64,000 nucleotides of DNA from positions 448,215 through 512,214 of the forward strand of contig NZ_CP046232.1 of NCBI RefSeq assembly GCF_012563325.1, written 5' to 3'. This document shows, piece after piece, positions 21,878 through 31,345 of this stretch. Within the stretch, counting starts at the first letter, position 1; every line of letters starts with the position of its first letter. The notes below the pieces were generated by a model. That model searched no databases and was not told the DNA's origin. It saw only the letters and a list, made by a program, of their open reading frames with translations. The translations under genes were made by a program, and so were the position numbers. The stretch is from Enterobacteriaceae endosymbiont of Plateumaris braccata. GTDB taxonomy: Bacteria > Pseudomonadota > Gammaproteobacteria > Enterobacterales > Enterobacteriaceae.

Positions 21878-23146
21878 TTAATAAAGTTCTAAATCAATTA
21901 ATTCCTGTATTTTTTGATGACGACGAATTTCTCTTGGAATACCATTTTCAATTAATATTTCTGGTATTAAGGGTCTACTATTATAATAAGATGACATAGA
22001 TGCTCCATAAGCTCCAGTATCATGAAAAATTAAATAGTCTCCAACATTAACATTTGGTAATAAACAAAATGTTATTTCTCCATTATCTAACTGTGTAAAT
22101 ACATCTCCAGCTTCACATAAAGGACCAGCAACTATAGATTTAATTTTTGGTAAATATGACATATCTATTCCATTTGAAGAAATAGCTGATATATAATGAT
22201 AACTACCATACATTGCAGGTCTCATAAAATCATTAAAACCTACATCTACTAAAATAAATCTTTTTTCTTTTATTTCTTTTATAGCCCATATTTGGCATAT
22301 TAATATTCCTGATTCTGCTACTAAAAATCTTCCCGGTTCAATTTCTAATTTTATTTTCTTCTGTAAATGATCATTAATAATATCACGTGCTTGATTCCAT
22401 AATTTATAATAATGATTTGTATCAATAATTTGATCATATAATTTGTATGGAACAGATAAACCACCACCTGCAGATATTACATTAATTTGAGGAATATAAG
22501 GTTCTAATACATAACTAACCATAGCATTACATACTTTTTTTAAATGAGAATAATTAACACCTGAACCTATATGAATATGCATTCCTATTAATTTTAAATT
22601 ATATTTATTTATAATTGCAATTGATTTTTTTAAATCCGTATACCAAATTCCATGTTTACTATTTTCACCACCAGTATTAGTTTTTTTGCTATGTCCATGT
22701 CCAAAACCAGGATTAATACGTAACCAAATATTATGATTTCTAGATGATTTACCTAATTGATGTAACATATCTATAGAACCAACATTAACAGTAATATTTA
22801 AATCTATAATACGTTTCAATGTATTAATATCAAATATATCTGCTGTAAAAATAATATCATCTTTATTTTTATTATTATATCCAGCTGCTATTGCTCTCTC
22901 TATTTCTCCTAATGATACCGCGTCTACTTTTACACCTTCTTTTCTCATTAATTTTAAAATATTAATATTAGAACATGCTTTTTGAGCAAATCTAATAGTA
23001 TCAAATTTTTTTAATTGCAAAATACGTTTTTTTATAGTTTCTGCACAATATAACCAAATTGGAGAATTATATTTTTTTATAATAGAAAATATAGTTTTTG
23101 TTAAAAAACCATTTTTATTATGATAAAAATCAAATATTTGTGTCAT
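21878..23146 (-). CDS. lysA: Diaminopimelate decarboxylase
   Basis: PLP enzyme that converts meso-diaminopimelate to lysine, the last step of lysine synthesis. At 422 residues it is colinear with E. coli LysA (420). The PLP lysine is in RFAQKACSN, the His of the barrel in GMHIHIGSGVNY, the glycine loop in ISAGGGLSVPY, EPGRFLV, and the catalytic Cys in GPLCEAGDVF. It is unlinked to other lysine genes and its regulator lysR is missing. The motifs are strongly conserved, so lysine supply, for the cell or its host, is probably under selection. Confidence 0.97.
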   Translation of the reverse strand: MTQIFDFYHNKNGFLTKTIFSIIKKYNSPIWLYCAETIKKRILQLKKFDTIRFAQKACSNINILKLMRKEGVKVDAVSLGEIERAIAAGYNNKNKDDIIFTADIFDINTLKRIIDLNITVNVGSIDMLHQLGKSSRNHNIWLRINPGFGHGHSKKTNTGGENSKHGIWYTDLKKSIAIINKYNLKLIGMHIHIGSGVNYSHLKKVCNAMVSYVLEPYIPQINVISAGGGLSVPYKLYDQIIDTNHYYKLWNQARDIINDHLQKKIKLEIEPGRFLVAESGILICQIWAIKEIKEKRFILVDVGFNDFMRPAMYGSYHYISAISSNGIDMSYLPKIKSIVAGPLCEAGDVFTQLDNGEITFCLLPNVNVGDYLIFHDTGAYGASMSSYYNSRPLIPEILIENGIPREIRRHQKIQELIDLELY

Positions 23147-23370
23147 AATTACTATAACCTATAATATCTTAGTAATTTTTAATAAAATTAATAGTTTATT
23201 AAACTAATAATTTTTTGATATATATAAAATATATGTTTTATATATTTATATAAATTTAATTAATTGTAAAAATATTTTTAGTATATAAAATTTTTTAAAT
23301 ATAATTTTAATTATAACAAAATAAATTATATAAAATTTAATTTTTAAACATTATTCATAATACAATTTAT

Positions 23371-23949
23371 ATGTATAAAAAAATACTTCAACGTATAAAA
23401 ATACGTAATAAATATAATAAGTTAAGAAAAAATTTTTCTTGTATAAATAAAAATATATTAGATAATATTATTACTAGTAAAATTATAAATTTTATTTCAT
23501 TTAAAAAAAGTCAAAATATAGGACTATATATTTCTTTTTTAGGAGAAATAAATACAAATTTATTAATTAAAAAATTATGGTTACAAAATAAAATAGTTTA
23601 TGTTCCTATTATAGATCCAAATATTGAAGGAAAATTATTTTTTTCTAAATATACTCCTAATACAATATTAAAATTTAATAGATATAATATTTTAGAACCT
23701 AATATTCAAAAAGAATCTTTATTTTTAATAGATATATTAGATATAATAATAGTACCAATAGTATTGTTTAATGAAGATCGTTATAGATTAGGTATGGGTG
23801 GTGGATATTATGATAGATTATTAAAAAAAAATAACAATACTTTACCTATAGGAATAGCTTATGATTATCAATTAAATAATAATTTTCCTATTTGTAAGTG
23901 GGATATTCCATTACCAGTAATTATTACACCATCTAAAATATGGTTATAA
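23371..23949 (+). CDS. ygfA: 5-formyltetrahydrofolate cyclo-ligase
   Basis: Converts 5-formyl-THF to 5,10-methenyl-THF with ATP, returning a dead-end folate to the one-carbon pool. The 192 residues keep the family signature RLGMGGGYYDRLL and a C-terminal PICKWDIPLPVIITP. The N-terminal basic region is diverged. In E. coli the 6S RNA gene (ssrS) lies just upstream; I see no 6S-like structure in the 224 bases before this gene. It stands alone between lysA (divergent) and the pts genes. Confidence 0.92.
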   Translation: MYKKILQRIKIRNKYNKLRKNFSCINKNILDNIITSKIINFISFKKSQNIGLYISFLGEINTNLLIKKLWLQNKIVYVPIIDPNIEGKLFFSKYTPNTILKFNRYNILEPNIQKESLFLIDILDIIIVPIVLFNEDRYRLGMGGGYYDRLLKKNNNTLPIGIAYDYQLNNNFPICKWDIPLPVIITPSKIWL

Positions 23950-24044
23950 TATATAACAAAATAATTCATTAAATATTATTAAAATTAAATTTATTATGAT
24001 TTATATAAAAATTATATTAGTTATTAATTACTTATAGTAATTAG

Positions 24045-24069
24045 TAGCCAAGATCATTGATCTATGCTA
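24045..24069. terminator. Hairpin downstream of ygfA
   Basis: TAGC(CA)AGATCA-T-TGATCT(AT)GCTA folds into a stem of two paired blocks around a small internal mismatch, the most G/C-containing patch in the ygfA-ptsH spacer. It lies about 95 bases after the ygfA stop and is followed by TTTATTAAATTTT. Best read as the ygfA terminator; a fragment of a lost structured RNA is also possible. Confidence 0.4.
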
Positions 24070-24205
24070 TTTATTAAATTTTACAATAATTAATTTATAA
24101 TTATTAATTTTATATAAAATTATTATTTTAATAATATATATTTTATATCATTTAAATCTATAAATTATTTAAAATAATAAATTAATTAAAATTTAGGAAA
24201 AAATA

Positions 24206-24460
24206 ATGTTTCAAAAAGAAATTATTATTAATAATACTCATGGTTTACATATTCGTCCAGCAGCACTTTTTGTAAAAGAAGCTAAAAATTTTATATCTGA
24301 TATAACAATTACATCTAATGGAAAAACAGTTAATGCTAAAAGTTTATTTAAAATACAAACATTAGGAATGACTAAAGGAACTTCAATTATTTTGACAGCT
24401 TGTGGAAAAGATGAGAAAAAAGCAATAGAATATTTGGTAAAAATTATTGAAAAATTATAA
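24206..24460 (+). CDS. ptsH: Phosphocarrier protein HPr
   Basis: Carries phosphate from enzyme I to the sugar-specific enzymes II of the phosphotransferase system. The 84 residues (85 in E. coli) have the phospho-His15 in [13 protein letters not shown] and the Ser46 region in [23 protein letters not shown] lies ahead of the ATG. First gene of ptsH-ptsI-crr; the 176-base gap to ptsI is longer than in E. coli and may hold a second promoter. Confidence 0.97.
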   Translation: MFQKEIIINNTHGLHIRPAALFVKEAKNFISDITITSNGKTVNAKSLFKIQTLGMTKGTSIILTACGKDEKKAIEYLVKIIEKL

Positions 24461-24636
24461 TATATGTATATAAATAAAATTATTTAAGATAATATTATTC
24501 TCAATTATTAATAAAATAATTATAATAAAATAATTCTACTAATATTTATTAAATAATAAAATTTATATTTTAATAATATATTATTGAAATTAATAATATT
24601 TAATATAAAATCATTAGATGATAATAGAGGTAAAAT

Positions 24637-26355
24637 ATGATTTCAGGAATTTTAGCTTCTCCTGGTATTGCTTTTGGTAGAGCATTTTTATTAAAAGTAG
24701 ATAATATTATTATTAATCATAATAAAATTATGAATAATCAAATAGAATGTGAAATTGAAAAATTTTTTGAAGGACAAAAAAAATCAATTAAGCAACTTGA
24801 ATTAATTAAAAATAAAACAATTAAAAATTTTAATAATGATAAAAAATTTATATTTGAAGGACATATTGTACTTTTACAAGATGAAGAAATGATTAAAGAA
24901 GTTATTTCATTAATAAAAAATAATTTTTTATCAGCTGATGCTGCAGTAAATCATGTAATGAAATGTCAAATAAAATCATTAGAAAATATTGATGATGAAT
25001 ATTTAAAATCTAGAATAATTGATATTAAAGATATTGGTAATCGTTTAATAAGAAATATTTTAGGTAAAAATCTTTTTAATTTAAGTGAAATAAAAAATAA
25101 AGTAATTTTAATTGCTAAAGATCTTACACCATCAGAAACAACTCAATTAAATTTAAAAAAAATTTTAGGATTTATTACAGATTTTGGTAGTCAAACTTCT
25201 CATACAGCAATAATAGCTCGTTCTTTAGAAATACCTGCTATTGTAGGTACAGGAAACATTACTAGTAAAGTAAAAACAGATGATTATTTAATATTAGATG
25301 GTATTAATAATAATATATATATAAATCCTAAAAATGTAATAATTGATAAAATTAAATTAATACATAATAAATTTATTTTTGAAAAAAATAAATTAATAAA
25401 ATTAAGTAAATTACCAGCTATAACTAAAGATCAATTTAAAATTGAAATATGTGCTAATATTAGTTCATCAAAAGATTTAAATAATGCTAAAAAAAATGGT
25501 GCTGAAGGAATTGGATTATATCGTACAGAATTTTTATTTATGAATCGTAATTCTTTACCTTTAGAAGAAGAACAATTTCATGCTTATAAAACAGTAGCAA
25601 AAAGTATGAATGGAAAACTTGTTATTATTCGTACTATGGATATAGGAGGAGATAAAAATATACCTTATATGAATTTACCTAAAGAAGATAATCCTTTTTT
25701 AGGATGGAGAGCTATTAGAATAACTATGGATCGTACAGAAATATTACATACACAATTAAGAGCTATTTTACGAGCATCAGTATTTGGAAAGATATGTATT
25801 ATGTTTCCAATGATTATTTCTATTGAAGAAGTTTATTTTTTAAAAGAAGAATTAAATTTTTTAAAAAAACAACTTCAAAATGAAAAACATAATTTTAATA
25901 AAAATATACCAGTAGGTATTATGGTAGAAACTCCTGCATCTGCTATTATTGCTAACCATTTAGCAAAAGAAATTGATTTTTTTAGTATAGGAACAAACGA
26001 TTTAACTCAATACACATTAGCTGTAGATCGTGGTAATGATTTAATTTCTCATTTATATAAACCTATATCTCCATCTATTTTTTATTTAATTAAAAAAGTT
26101 ATTGATGCGTCACATGCAGAAGGTAAATGGACTGGTATGTGTGGTGAATTAGCTAGTGATGAAAATGTTATTCCAATTTTATTAGGAATGGGATTAGATG
26201 AATTTAGTATGAGTTCAGCATCTATTCCTAAAATAAAAAATATTATTAGAAATACAGAAATGAATAAAGCAAAAGTTTTAGCAGATAATATCTTATTACA
26301 ATCTACTAATAAAGATATTAATAATCTTATATTTGAATTTAATAAACAATACTAA
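24637..26355 (+). CDS. ptsI: PTS enzyme I (phosphoenolpyruvate-protein phosphotransferase)
   Basis: Takes phosphate from PEP and passes it to HPr. The 572 residues (575 in E. coli) begin [19 protein letters not shown]. The phospho-His189 is in [22 protein letters not shown]; the PEP-binding domain carries [22 protein letters not shown] and the catalytic Cys502 in [10 protein letters not shown]. An AGAGG ribosome site precedes the start. It is followed 34 bases later by crr. Confidence 0.97.
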   Translation: MISGILASPGIAFGRAFLLKVDNIIINHNKIMNNQIECEIEKFFEGQKKSIKQLELIKNKTIKNFNNDKKFIFEGHIVLLQDEEMIKEVISLIKNNFLSADAAVNHVMKCQIKSLENIDDEYLKSRIIDIKDIGNRLIRNILGKNLFNLSEIKNKVILIAKDLTPSETTQLNLKKILGFITDFGSQTSHTAIIARSLEIPAIVGTGNITSKVKTDDYLILDGINNNIYINPKNVIIDKIKLIHNKFIFEKNKLIKLSKLPAITKDQFKIEICANISSSKDLNNAKKNGAEGIGLYRTEFLFMNRNSLPLEEEQFHAYKTVAKSMNGKLVIIRTMDIGGDKNIPYMNLPKEDNPFLGWRAIRITMDRTEILHTQLRAILRASVFGKICIMFPMIISIEEVYFLKEELNFLKKQLQNEKHNFNKNIPVGIMVETPASAIIANHLAKEIDFFSIGTNDLTQYTLAVDRGNDLISHLYKPISPSIFYLIKKVIDASHAEGKWTGMCGELASDENVIPILLGMGLDEFSMSSASIPKIKNIIRNTEMNKAKVLADNILLQSTNKDINNLIFEFNKQY

Positions 26356-26389
26356 TATATTTTATAAAAAATATATTTTAGGAGATAAA

Positions 26390-26908
26390 ATGAATTTTTT
26401 TACTGATATTTTTCAAAAAATTAAAAAAAAAATAATAAAAAAAACTACTACTATTAAAGTTTTAGCACCTATTTCTGGAGAAATAGTTGATATAAAAACT
26501 GTTCCAGATTCTGTCTTTTCAGATAAAATTATAGGAGATGGAATAGCAATTAATCCTACAGGAAATTTTATTGTTGCTCCAATAGATGGAACTATCGGAA
26601 AAATTTTTGATACTAATCATGCTTTTTCTATTATATCAAATAATAAAATAGAATTATTTGTCCATTTTGGTATTGATACAGTTAATTTAAAAGGAAAGGG
26701 ATTTAAACGTATATTTAATTTTAAAGAAAAAAATACAGTTACAAAAGGAGAAATAATTATTGAATTAGATTTAGATTATTTAATAAAAACAGCAAAGTCT
26801 GTATTAACTCCTATAGTAATTTCTAATATTGAAGATATAAAATCAATAAAAAAATATTCTGGGAAAGTTATTGCAGGTATTGATCCAATATTGAAAATTA
26901 CTAAGTAA
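26390..26908 (+). CDS. crr: PTS glucose-specific enzyme IIA component
   Basis: IIA-Glc passes phosphate from HPr to a IIB domain and, in free-living relatives, controls adenylate cyclase and inducer exclusion. The frame runs back into ptsI, but the ATG at 26390 has a GGAG at 26381 and gives 172 residues (169 in E. coli), starting MNFFTDIFQKIKKK. The two active-site histidines are present, in TNHAFSI and ELFVHFGIDTVNL. No enzyme IIBC gene is in the window, so the sugar cannot be named. Confidence 0.96.
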   Translation: MNFFTDIFQKIKKKIIKKTTTIKVLAPISGEIVDIKTVPDSVFSDKIIGDGIAINPTGNFIVAPIDGTIGKIFDTNHAFSIISNNKIELFVHFGIDTVNLKGKGFKRIFNFKEKNTVTKGEIIIELDLDYLIKTAKSVLTPIVISNIEDIKSIKKYSGKVIAGIDPILKITK

Positions 26909-27072
26909 AATAATTAGTTATAATGTAATACATATTAATTTTAATATCATTTTAATGTTTTATTATAGGACTAAAAATATAAATAATAAATTTTAATATT
27001 CTAATAAATTAATAATATTATTTTAAATAAAAAATTTTATTTAAAATTTTTAATAGAGTTTTATTTAATAAA

Positions 27073-27130
27073 ATTAGGTGTTATTTTTGCTATTAATATT
27101 GCAAATATATATAATTTTATTAGGTGTTAT
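27073..27130. repeat. Pair of 12-bp direct repeats
   Basis: ATTAGGTGTTAT occurs at 27073-27084 and again at 27119-27130, a 46-base period. Between the copies lies TTGCTATTAATATTGCAA, a weak inverted repeat. The GGTG core makes it stand out from the surrounding A/T. Function unknown. Confidence 0.5.
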
Positions 27131-27174
27131 ATTATTTCTTAAATAAATAAAAATAAAATATGATTTTTTCATAT

Positions 27175-27203
27175 TTATATTTAAAGATATTTTTTGCTAT
27201 AAT
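27175..27203 (+). promoter_or_regulatory. Promoter-like element with extended -10, no gene downstream
   Basis: TTATAT, a 17-base spacer, then TATAAT preceded by TGC (extended -10, TGCTATAAT at 27195-27203). It points rightward into the yebC 3' end, where there is no plus-strand gene. An element with the same -35, spacing and ATATTTTTGC lead-in occurs at 34331-34359. It may drive a small or antisense RNA, or be left from a lost tRNA gene. Confidence 0.4.
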
Positions 27204-27331
27204 TTTAATATTTATATAAAAAATATAATAAATTATAAATTTTATTTATTTATTAAAAATAATAATTTATACATGTTTAAAATATATATTTTTATTATAA
27301 AATAATTAAAAAATTACAAATATATTAATAT

Positions 27332-28060
27332 TTAGATATTAGCGTTATGATAAATTTCTTGTATATCATTATTTAATTTTAATAAATTTAAGAAAAATAC
27401 AAATTTATTTTTTGTTAATAAATCAATATTTTTTTTAATTAAAGGTATCATAGTTAATTTAAATTTTATTGGTTTAATTAAAAAATTTTTTTCTTCTAAT
27501 AAAAGTGACTTATATTTTTTTTTATTAAAAATAACATCAATTATTTTATCATTAAAGATGATATCTTCAGCTTGTAAATTTTCAGCAATATCTATAATTT
27601 TATCTAAATTATTATTATTAATAAATGATATTATAATTTTTTTTTTAAACATATAATAAACAGAACCACTATTTCCTAAACGATATCCTATTTTATTAAA
27701 AGAATTTCTTATTACAGATATTGTTCTATTTCTATTATCTGTAATACACTTGATAAGAATTGCAATGTTTCCAGGACCAAAACCTTCATAAAAAATATTT
27801 TTTATATTATTCGATAATATTTTTTTTTTTTGATTTAATTTTTTAAATAATATTTTTTTTATTGTAGATTTATTCATATTATTTAATAAACCTTTTTCTA
27901 TAGCTAAACGTAATTTAGTATTATATTGTGGATTAATTATTCCTCCTAATTTACTAGCAGTATTTAATTCTCTAGCAATTTTAGTAAAAATTTTATCTTT
28001 TTTTATATCTTGTGATGCTTTACGATAACGCATATTAGACCATTTACTATGTCCGGCCAT
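27332..28060 (-). CDS. yebC: YebC/TACO1 family protein
   Basis: Member of the YebC/PmpR/TACO1 family; members have been described as DNA-binding regulators and as factors easing translation of difficult sequences. The 242 residues (246 in E. coli) start MAGHSKWSNMRYRKASQD, the family hallmark, and keep FYEGFGPGNIAILIKCITDNRNRT and GNSGSVYYMF. AAGGAAA precedes the ATG. It is 27 bases after aspS. In E. coli nudB lies between these two and ruvC-ruvAB follow; all are missing here. A 12-base A run lies in the coding strand near 27830-27841, yet the frame is intact. Confidence 0.94.
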   Translation of the reverse strand: MAGHSKWSNMRYRKASQDIKKDKIFTKIARELNTASKLGGIINPQYNTKLRLAIEKGLLNNMNKSTIKKILFKKLNQKKKILSNNIKNIFYEGFGPGNIAILIKCITDNRNRTISVIRNSFNKIGYRLGNSGSVYYMFKKKIIISFINNNNLDKIIDIAENLQAEDIIFNDKIIDVIFNKKKYKSLLLEEKNFLIKPIKFKLTMIPLIKKNIDLLTKNKFVFFLNLLKLNNDIQEIYHNANI

Positions 28061-28087
28061 AAAAATTTCCTTTATATTAATAATTTT

Positions 28088-29839
28088 TTATACATAAAAT
28101 AATCCTAATTCTTTTAAAATATCTTGACTAATTAAATTTGGAGATTGAGTCATTAAACATGTACCTGAATTAGTTTTAGGAAAAGCTATTACATCACGAA
28201 TATTATTAGTATTAGTAAGAAGCATAACTAATCTATCTAATCCTAAAGCTATTCCTCTATGAGGAGGTGTACCAAACTTTAAAGCTTCTAAAAAAAATCC
28301 AAATTCTTTTGTTTGTATTTGTTTATTTATTTTTAATATATCAAATATTATTTTTTGTATTTTGTTATTATATATTCTTCCTGAACCACTACCAACTTCA
28401 TATCCATTAATCACTATATCATATGAATCAGAAAGAATATTTTCTGGATTATTTTTAAAATTATTTATATTATATTCTATTGGTGCTGTAAATGGATGAT
28501 GCATTGAAATAAGATTACCTATCTTATCTTTTTTAAATAAAGGGAAATTAATAATCCATAAAGGAAACCATAAATCTTTTTTTATTATATTTAAATCTAT
28601 AGATAATTTTTCTCTTAAAATACCCATAGAGCTTAATGTTCCATTTATTTTTTCTGTTCCTAAAAAAATTAAATCATTATCTTTAGCTTTATTACGTAAT
28701 ATAATATCTTTTGATATTTGATCGTCCATAAAAAAATTTAATTTATTATTTTTTTTAAATAATTTAATCAAATTATTATTTTGTATCTTAAAAAGATTAA
28801 GATCATTAGTACCATATTTTTTTACATATACTGAATAAGTATCTAATATTTTATTATTTGTATTTTTAATATATTTATTTTTAATACGAATTGATACTTT
28901 TCTCTGAAAAATATTATTATTATTTTTTTTTTGGTTATTAATATCTAATATATCTGTTAAATCTACTAATTTTAATGGATTTCTTAAATTAGGTTTATCT
29001 GTACCATAATTATTCATAGCATCATGAAAAGTCATTATAGTAAATTTTCTTAAGTTAATATTTAAAATATTTTTCCATAAATAAGATATCATTGTTTCTA
29101 TTAAATTTTTAAAATTGTTAAAATTCACAAAAGATGCTTCTATATCAATTTGAGTAAATTCTGGTTGACGATCTGATCTTAAATCTTCATCACGAAAACA
29201 TTTAGCAATTTGATAATAACGGTCTAGTCCAGCAATCATTAGTAATTGTTTAAAAATTTGAGGTGATTGTGGTAATGCATAAAAATTTTTTTTTTGTATA
29301 CGACTAGGAACTAAATAATCTCTAGATCCTTCTGGAGTAGATTTAGTTAAAATAGGTGTTTCAATATTTAAAAATTTATGTTTTTCTAAAAAAAATCTAA
29401 TATAACTTGTAATAAGTGATCTTTTCTTTATTATTTTTAACATTTTTAATTGTCTAAGATCTATGTATCTATATTTTAATCTAATTTCTTCTTTATTCAG
29501 AATATTATTATTTATAGGTAATGCTTTTGATTTATTTATAATAAATAAGTTTGATGCTATTATTTCTATTTCTCCTGTTGATAAATTTAAATTTTTCTTT
29601 TTTCTTTTTATTACTTTACCAATAACTTTAATGCAAAAATCATTACGTAATGTTTTAGCTAATTTAAAAATTTTTTTATCTACAGAAGTAAAAACAATTT
29701 GTATGATTCCTTCACGATCTCTTAAATTAACAAAAATTAATTTTCCTAAATTTATATAAGTATCTATCCATCCATAAAGAACTACTTTTTGATTTATATA
29801 TTTTGTATTAATTTCTCCACAATAAATTCTATTATTCAT
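28088..29839 (-). CDS. aspS: Aspartyl-tRNA synthetase
   Basis: Class II synthetase charging tRNA-Asp. At 583 residues it is the bacterial type with the GAD insertion (590 in E. coli). Motif 2 is [19 protein letters not shown] and motif 3 [13 protein letters not shown]; the N-terminal OB-fold anticodon domain starts at residue 1 ([19 protein letters not shown]). The insert (about 285-420) is strongly diverged and Asn/Lys-rich, while the catalytic core is well kept. AGGT lies upstream of the ATG. It leads the aspS-yebC pair. Confidence 0.97.
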   Translation of the reverse strand: MNNRIYCGEINTKYINQKVVLYGWIDTYINLGKLIFVNLRDREGIIQIVFTSVDKKIFKLAKTLRNDFCIKVIGKVIKRKKKNLNLSTGEIEIIASNLFIINKSKALPINNNILNKEEIRLKYRYIDLRQLKMLKIIKKRSLITSYIRFFLEKHKFLNIETPILTKSTPEGSRDYLVPSRIQKKNFYALPQSPQIFKQLLMIAGLDRYYQIAKCFRDEDLRSDRQPEFTQIDIEASFVNFNNFKNLIETMISYLWKNILNINLRKFTIMTFHDAMNNYGTDKPNLRNPLKLVDLTDILDINNQKKNNNNIFQRKVSIRIKNKYIKNTNNKILDTYSVYVKKYGTNDLNLFKIQNNNLIKLFKKNNKLNFFMDDQISKDIILRNKAKDNDLIFLGTEKINGTLSSMGILREKLSIDLNIIKKDLWFPLWIINFPLFKKDKIGNLISMHHPFTAPIEYNINNFKNNPENILSDSYDIVINGYEVGSGSGRIYNNKIQKIIFDILKINKQIQTKEFGFFLEALKFGTPPHRGIALGLDRLVMLLTNTNNIRDVIAFPKTNSGTCLMTQSPNLISQDILKELGLFYV

Positions 29840-30152
29840 AATACATACCTGTTATTTAAAACTTAAAAGATTTATTTAACATTAATTAATTTTAAAAAAT
29901 AAATAATGATAGTAATTTTTTATTTTTTTAAATAAATAAGATTATAATAATATTATATTATAAATATGAGTATAAAATAGAATAATTTTTAAAAATATGA
30001 AATATATTATTATAATAATAAATTTTATTAGATAATAAATAGTTATTTTATTAATTTTTAATTATATTAAAATTAAATAAATTTTTTTATATATTCATAT
30101 TAAATTCATTTGATATAATCAATATATTTATATATGTAATTAATTCATTAAT
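29840..30152. other. 313-bp divergent spacer between aspS and the C-S lyase gene
   Basis: Very AT-rich, with no open frame and no RNA-like structure. It must contain promoters for both flanking genes. TTGATATAATCAA near 30113 is a short palindrome, of no clear meaning in this base composition. Confidence 0.5.
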
Positions 30153-31301
30153 ATGATAATAAAAAATTTTGATTTTAATAAGTTTGTTGATAGATCTAAA
30201 AGTGATAGTTTAAAATGGAATAAATATAATAAAGATATTATACCTTTATGGATAGCTGATAGTGATTTTTCTTGTCCTCCATGTATATTAAATGCATTAA
30301 AACAAAGAATTAATCATGGTGTTTTAGGATATGGAATAATTCCAAAAAATTTATCAAATATTATTATTGAAAGATTATGGAAAAATTTTAAATGGGAAAT
30401 TAATCCTGAATGGATTATATATATTAATGGAGTTGTTTGTGGATTAAATTTGACTGTCAGAACATTTACTACTAATAAAAATTCTGTAATTATACCAACG
30501 CCTATATATCCTCCATTTATATATGCAACTGATATAGTTAAAAGACACAAAAAATATATAAAATTAATTAATATAAATAATAGATTAATCATAGATTTTA
30601 ATTTTTTAAATAAAAATATTAATGGTAATGAAAAATTAATAATGTTATGTAATCCACATAATCCCGTAGGAACTGTATATAAATATTATGAATTAGAAAA
30701 AATTTTAGAATTCGTTAAAAAATATAATTTAATTGTTTGTTCTGATGAAATACATTGTGACTTAATTTTTGAAAAAAATATAAAACATATACCGTTTGCA
30801 TCTATTAATGATGATGCTGCAGAATGTACCATAACTTTAATGTCTCCTTCTAAATCATTTAATATATCAGGATTAAATTTTGCAATTGCTATTATTCCAA
30901 ATAAAAAATTACGTGATAAATTTAATTTATTTAAAAAAGGTTTAAATCCTAATATAGATATATTATCATATATTGCAGCAGAATCTGCATGGACTTATGG
31001 TAATAATTGGTTAAATCAACAAATTAAATATTTAAAAATAAATCGTGATTTTTTATTTTCTAAAATAAATAAATTACCTTATTTAAGTATGTTAAAACCA
31101 GAAGCTACATATCTTGGTTGGATTGATTGTTCTAAAATGAAAATTTCTAATCCAGTATTATATTTTGAAAAATATGGTGTAGGTTTATCTTCAGGAAAAG
31201 AATTTGGAAACGATAATTTTATTAGGTTTAATTTTGCTTGTACTCATGATATATTGAAAAAAGCATTAAAAAGAATAGAATATGCAATTGATAAATTATA
31301 G
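30153..31301 (+). CDS. patB: MalY/PatB family PLP-dependent C-S lyase (cystathionine beta-lyase)
   Basis: Fold-type I PLP enzyme of the MalY/PatB group. Members cleave cystathionine to homocysteine, pyruvate and ammonia, and can replace MetC in methionine synthesis. In 382 residues: LWIADSDFSCPPCI, NHGVLGYG, CNPHNPVGTVY, SDEIHCDLIF (PLP Asp) and the Schiff-base lysine in PSKSFNISGLN; the C-terminus has IRFNFAC (substrate Arg). By eye it resembles Bacillus PatB (CNPHNP, PFAS, APSKTFNI) at least as much as E. coli MalY, whose MalT-binding role is unlikely to persist. It lies 44 bases before argS. The exact substrate is inferred. Confidence 0.85.
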   Translation: MIIKNFDFNKFVDRSKSDSLKWNKYNKDIIPLWIADSDFSCPPCILNALKQRINHGVLGYGIIPKNLSNIIIERLWKNFKWEINPEWIIYINGVVCGLNLTVRTFTTNKNSVIIPTPIYPPFIYATDIVKRHKKYIKLININNRLIIDFNFLNKNINGNEKLIMLCNPHNPVGTVYKYYELEKILEFVKKYNLIVCSDEIHCDLIFEKNIKHIPFASINDDAAECTITLMSPSKSFNISGLNFAIAIIPNKKLRDKFNLFKKGLNPNIDILSYIAAESAWTYGNNWLNQQIKYLKINRDFLFSKINKLPYLSMLKPEATYLGWIDCSKMKISNPVLYFEKYGVGLSSGKEFGNDNFIRFNFACTHDILKKALKRIEYAIDKL

Positions 31302-31345
31302 AAAAATTAATTTTATTAAAAAATTTATTAAATTAGGTAAAATTA

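Larger units (their letters stand above)
26909..27331. other. 423-bp spacer between convergent crr and yebC
   Basis: No convincing open frame, tRNA or known RNA. It holds a 12-base direct repeat and, near its right end, a promoter-like element with an extended -10, both listed separately. Such a long convergent spacer in a reduced genome suggests a decayed gene, but no remnant could be recognised. Confidence 0.55.

Noticed and set aside
23147..23370. 6S RNA (ssrS) expected upstream of ygfA
   Set aside because: No GC-containing long hairpin with a central bubble is visible; the sequence is plain A/T spacer.
29463..29759. 98-codon plus-strand open frame opposite aspS
   Set aside because: Antisense to the conserved AspRS OB-fold domain; low-complexity translation and no start signal.
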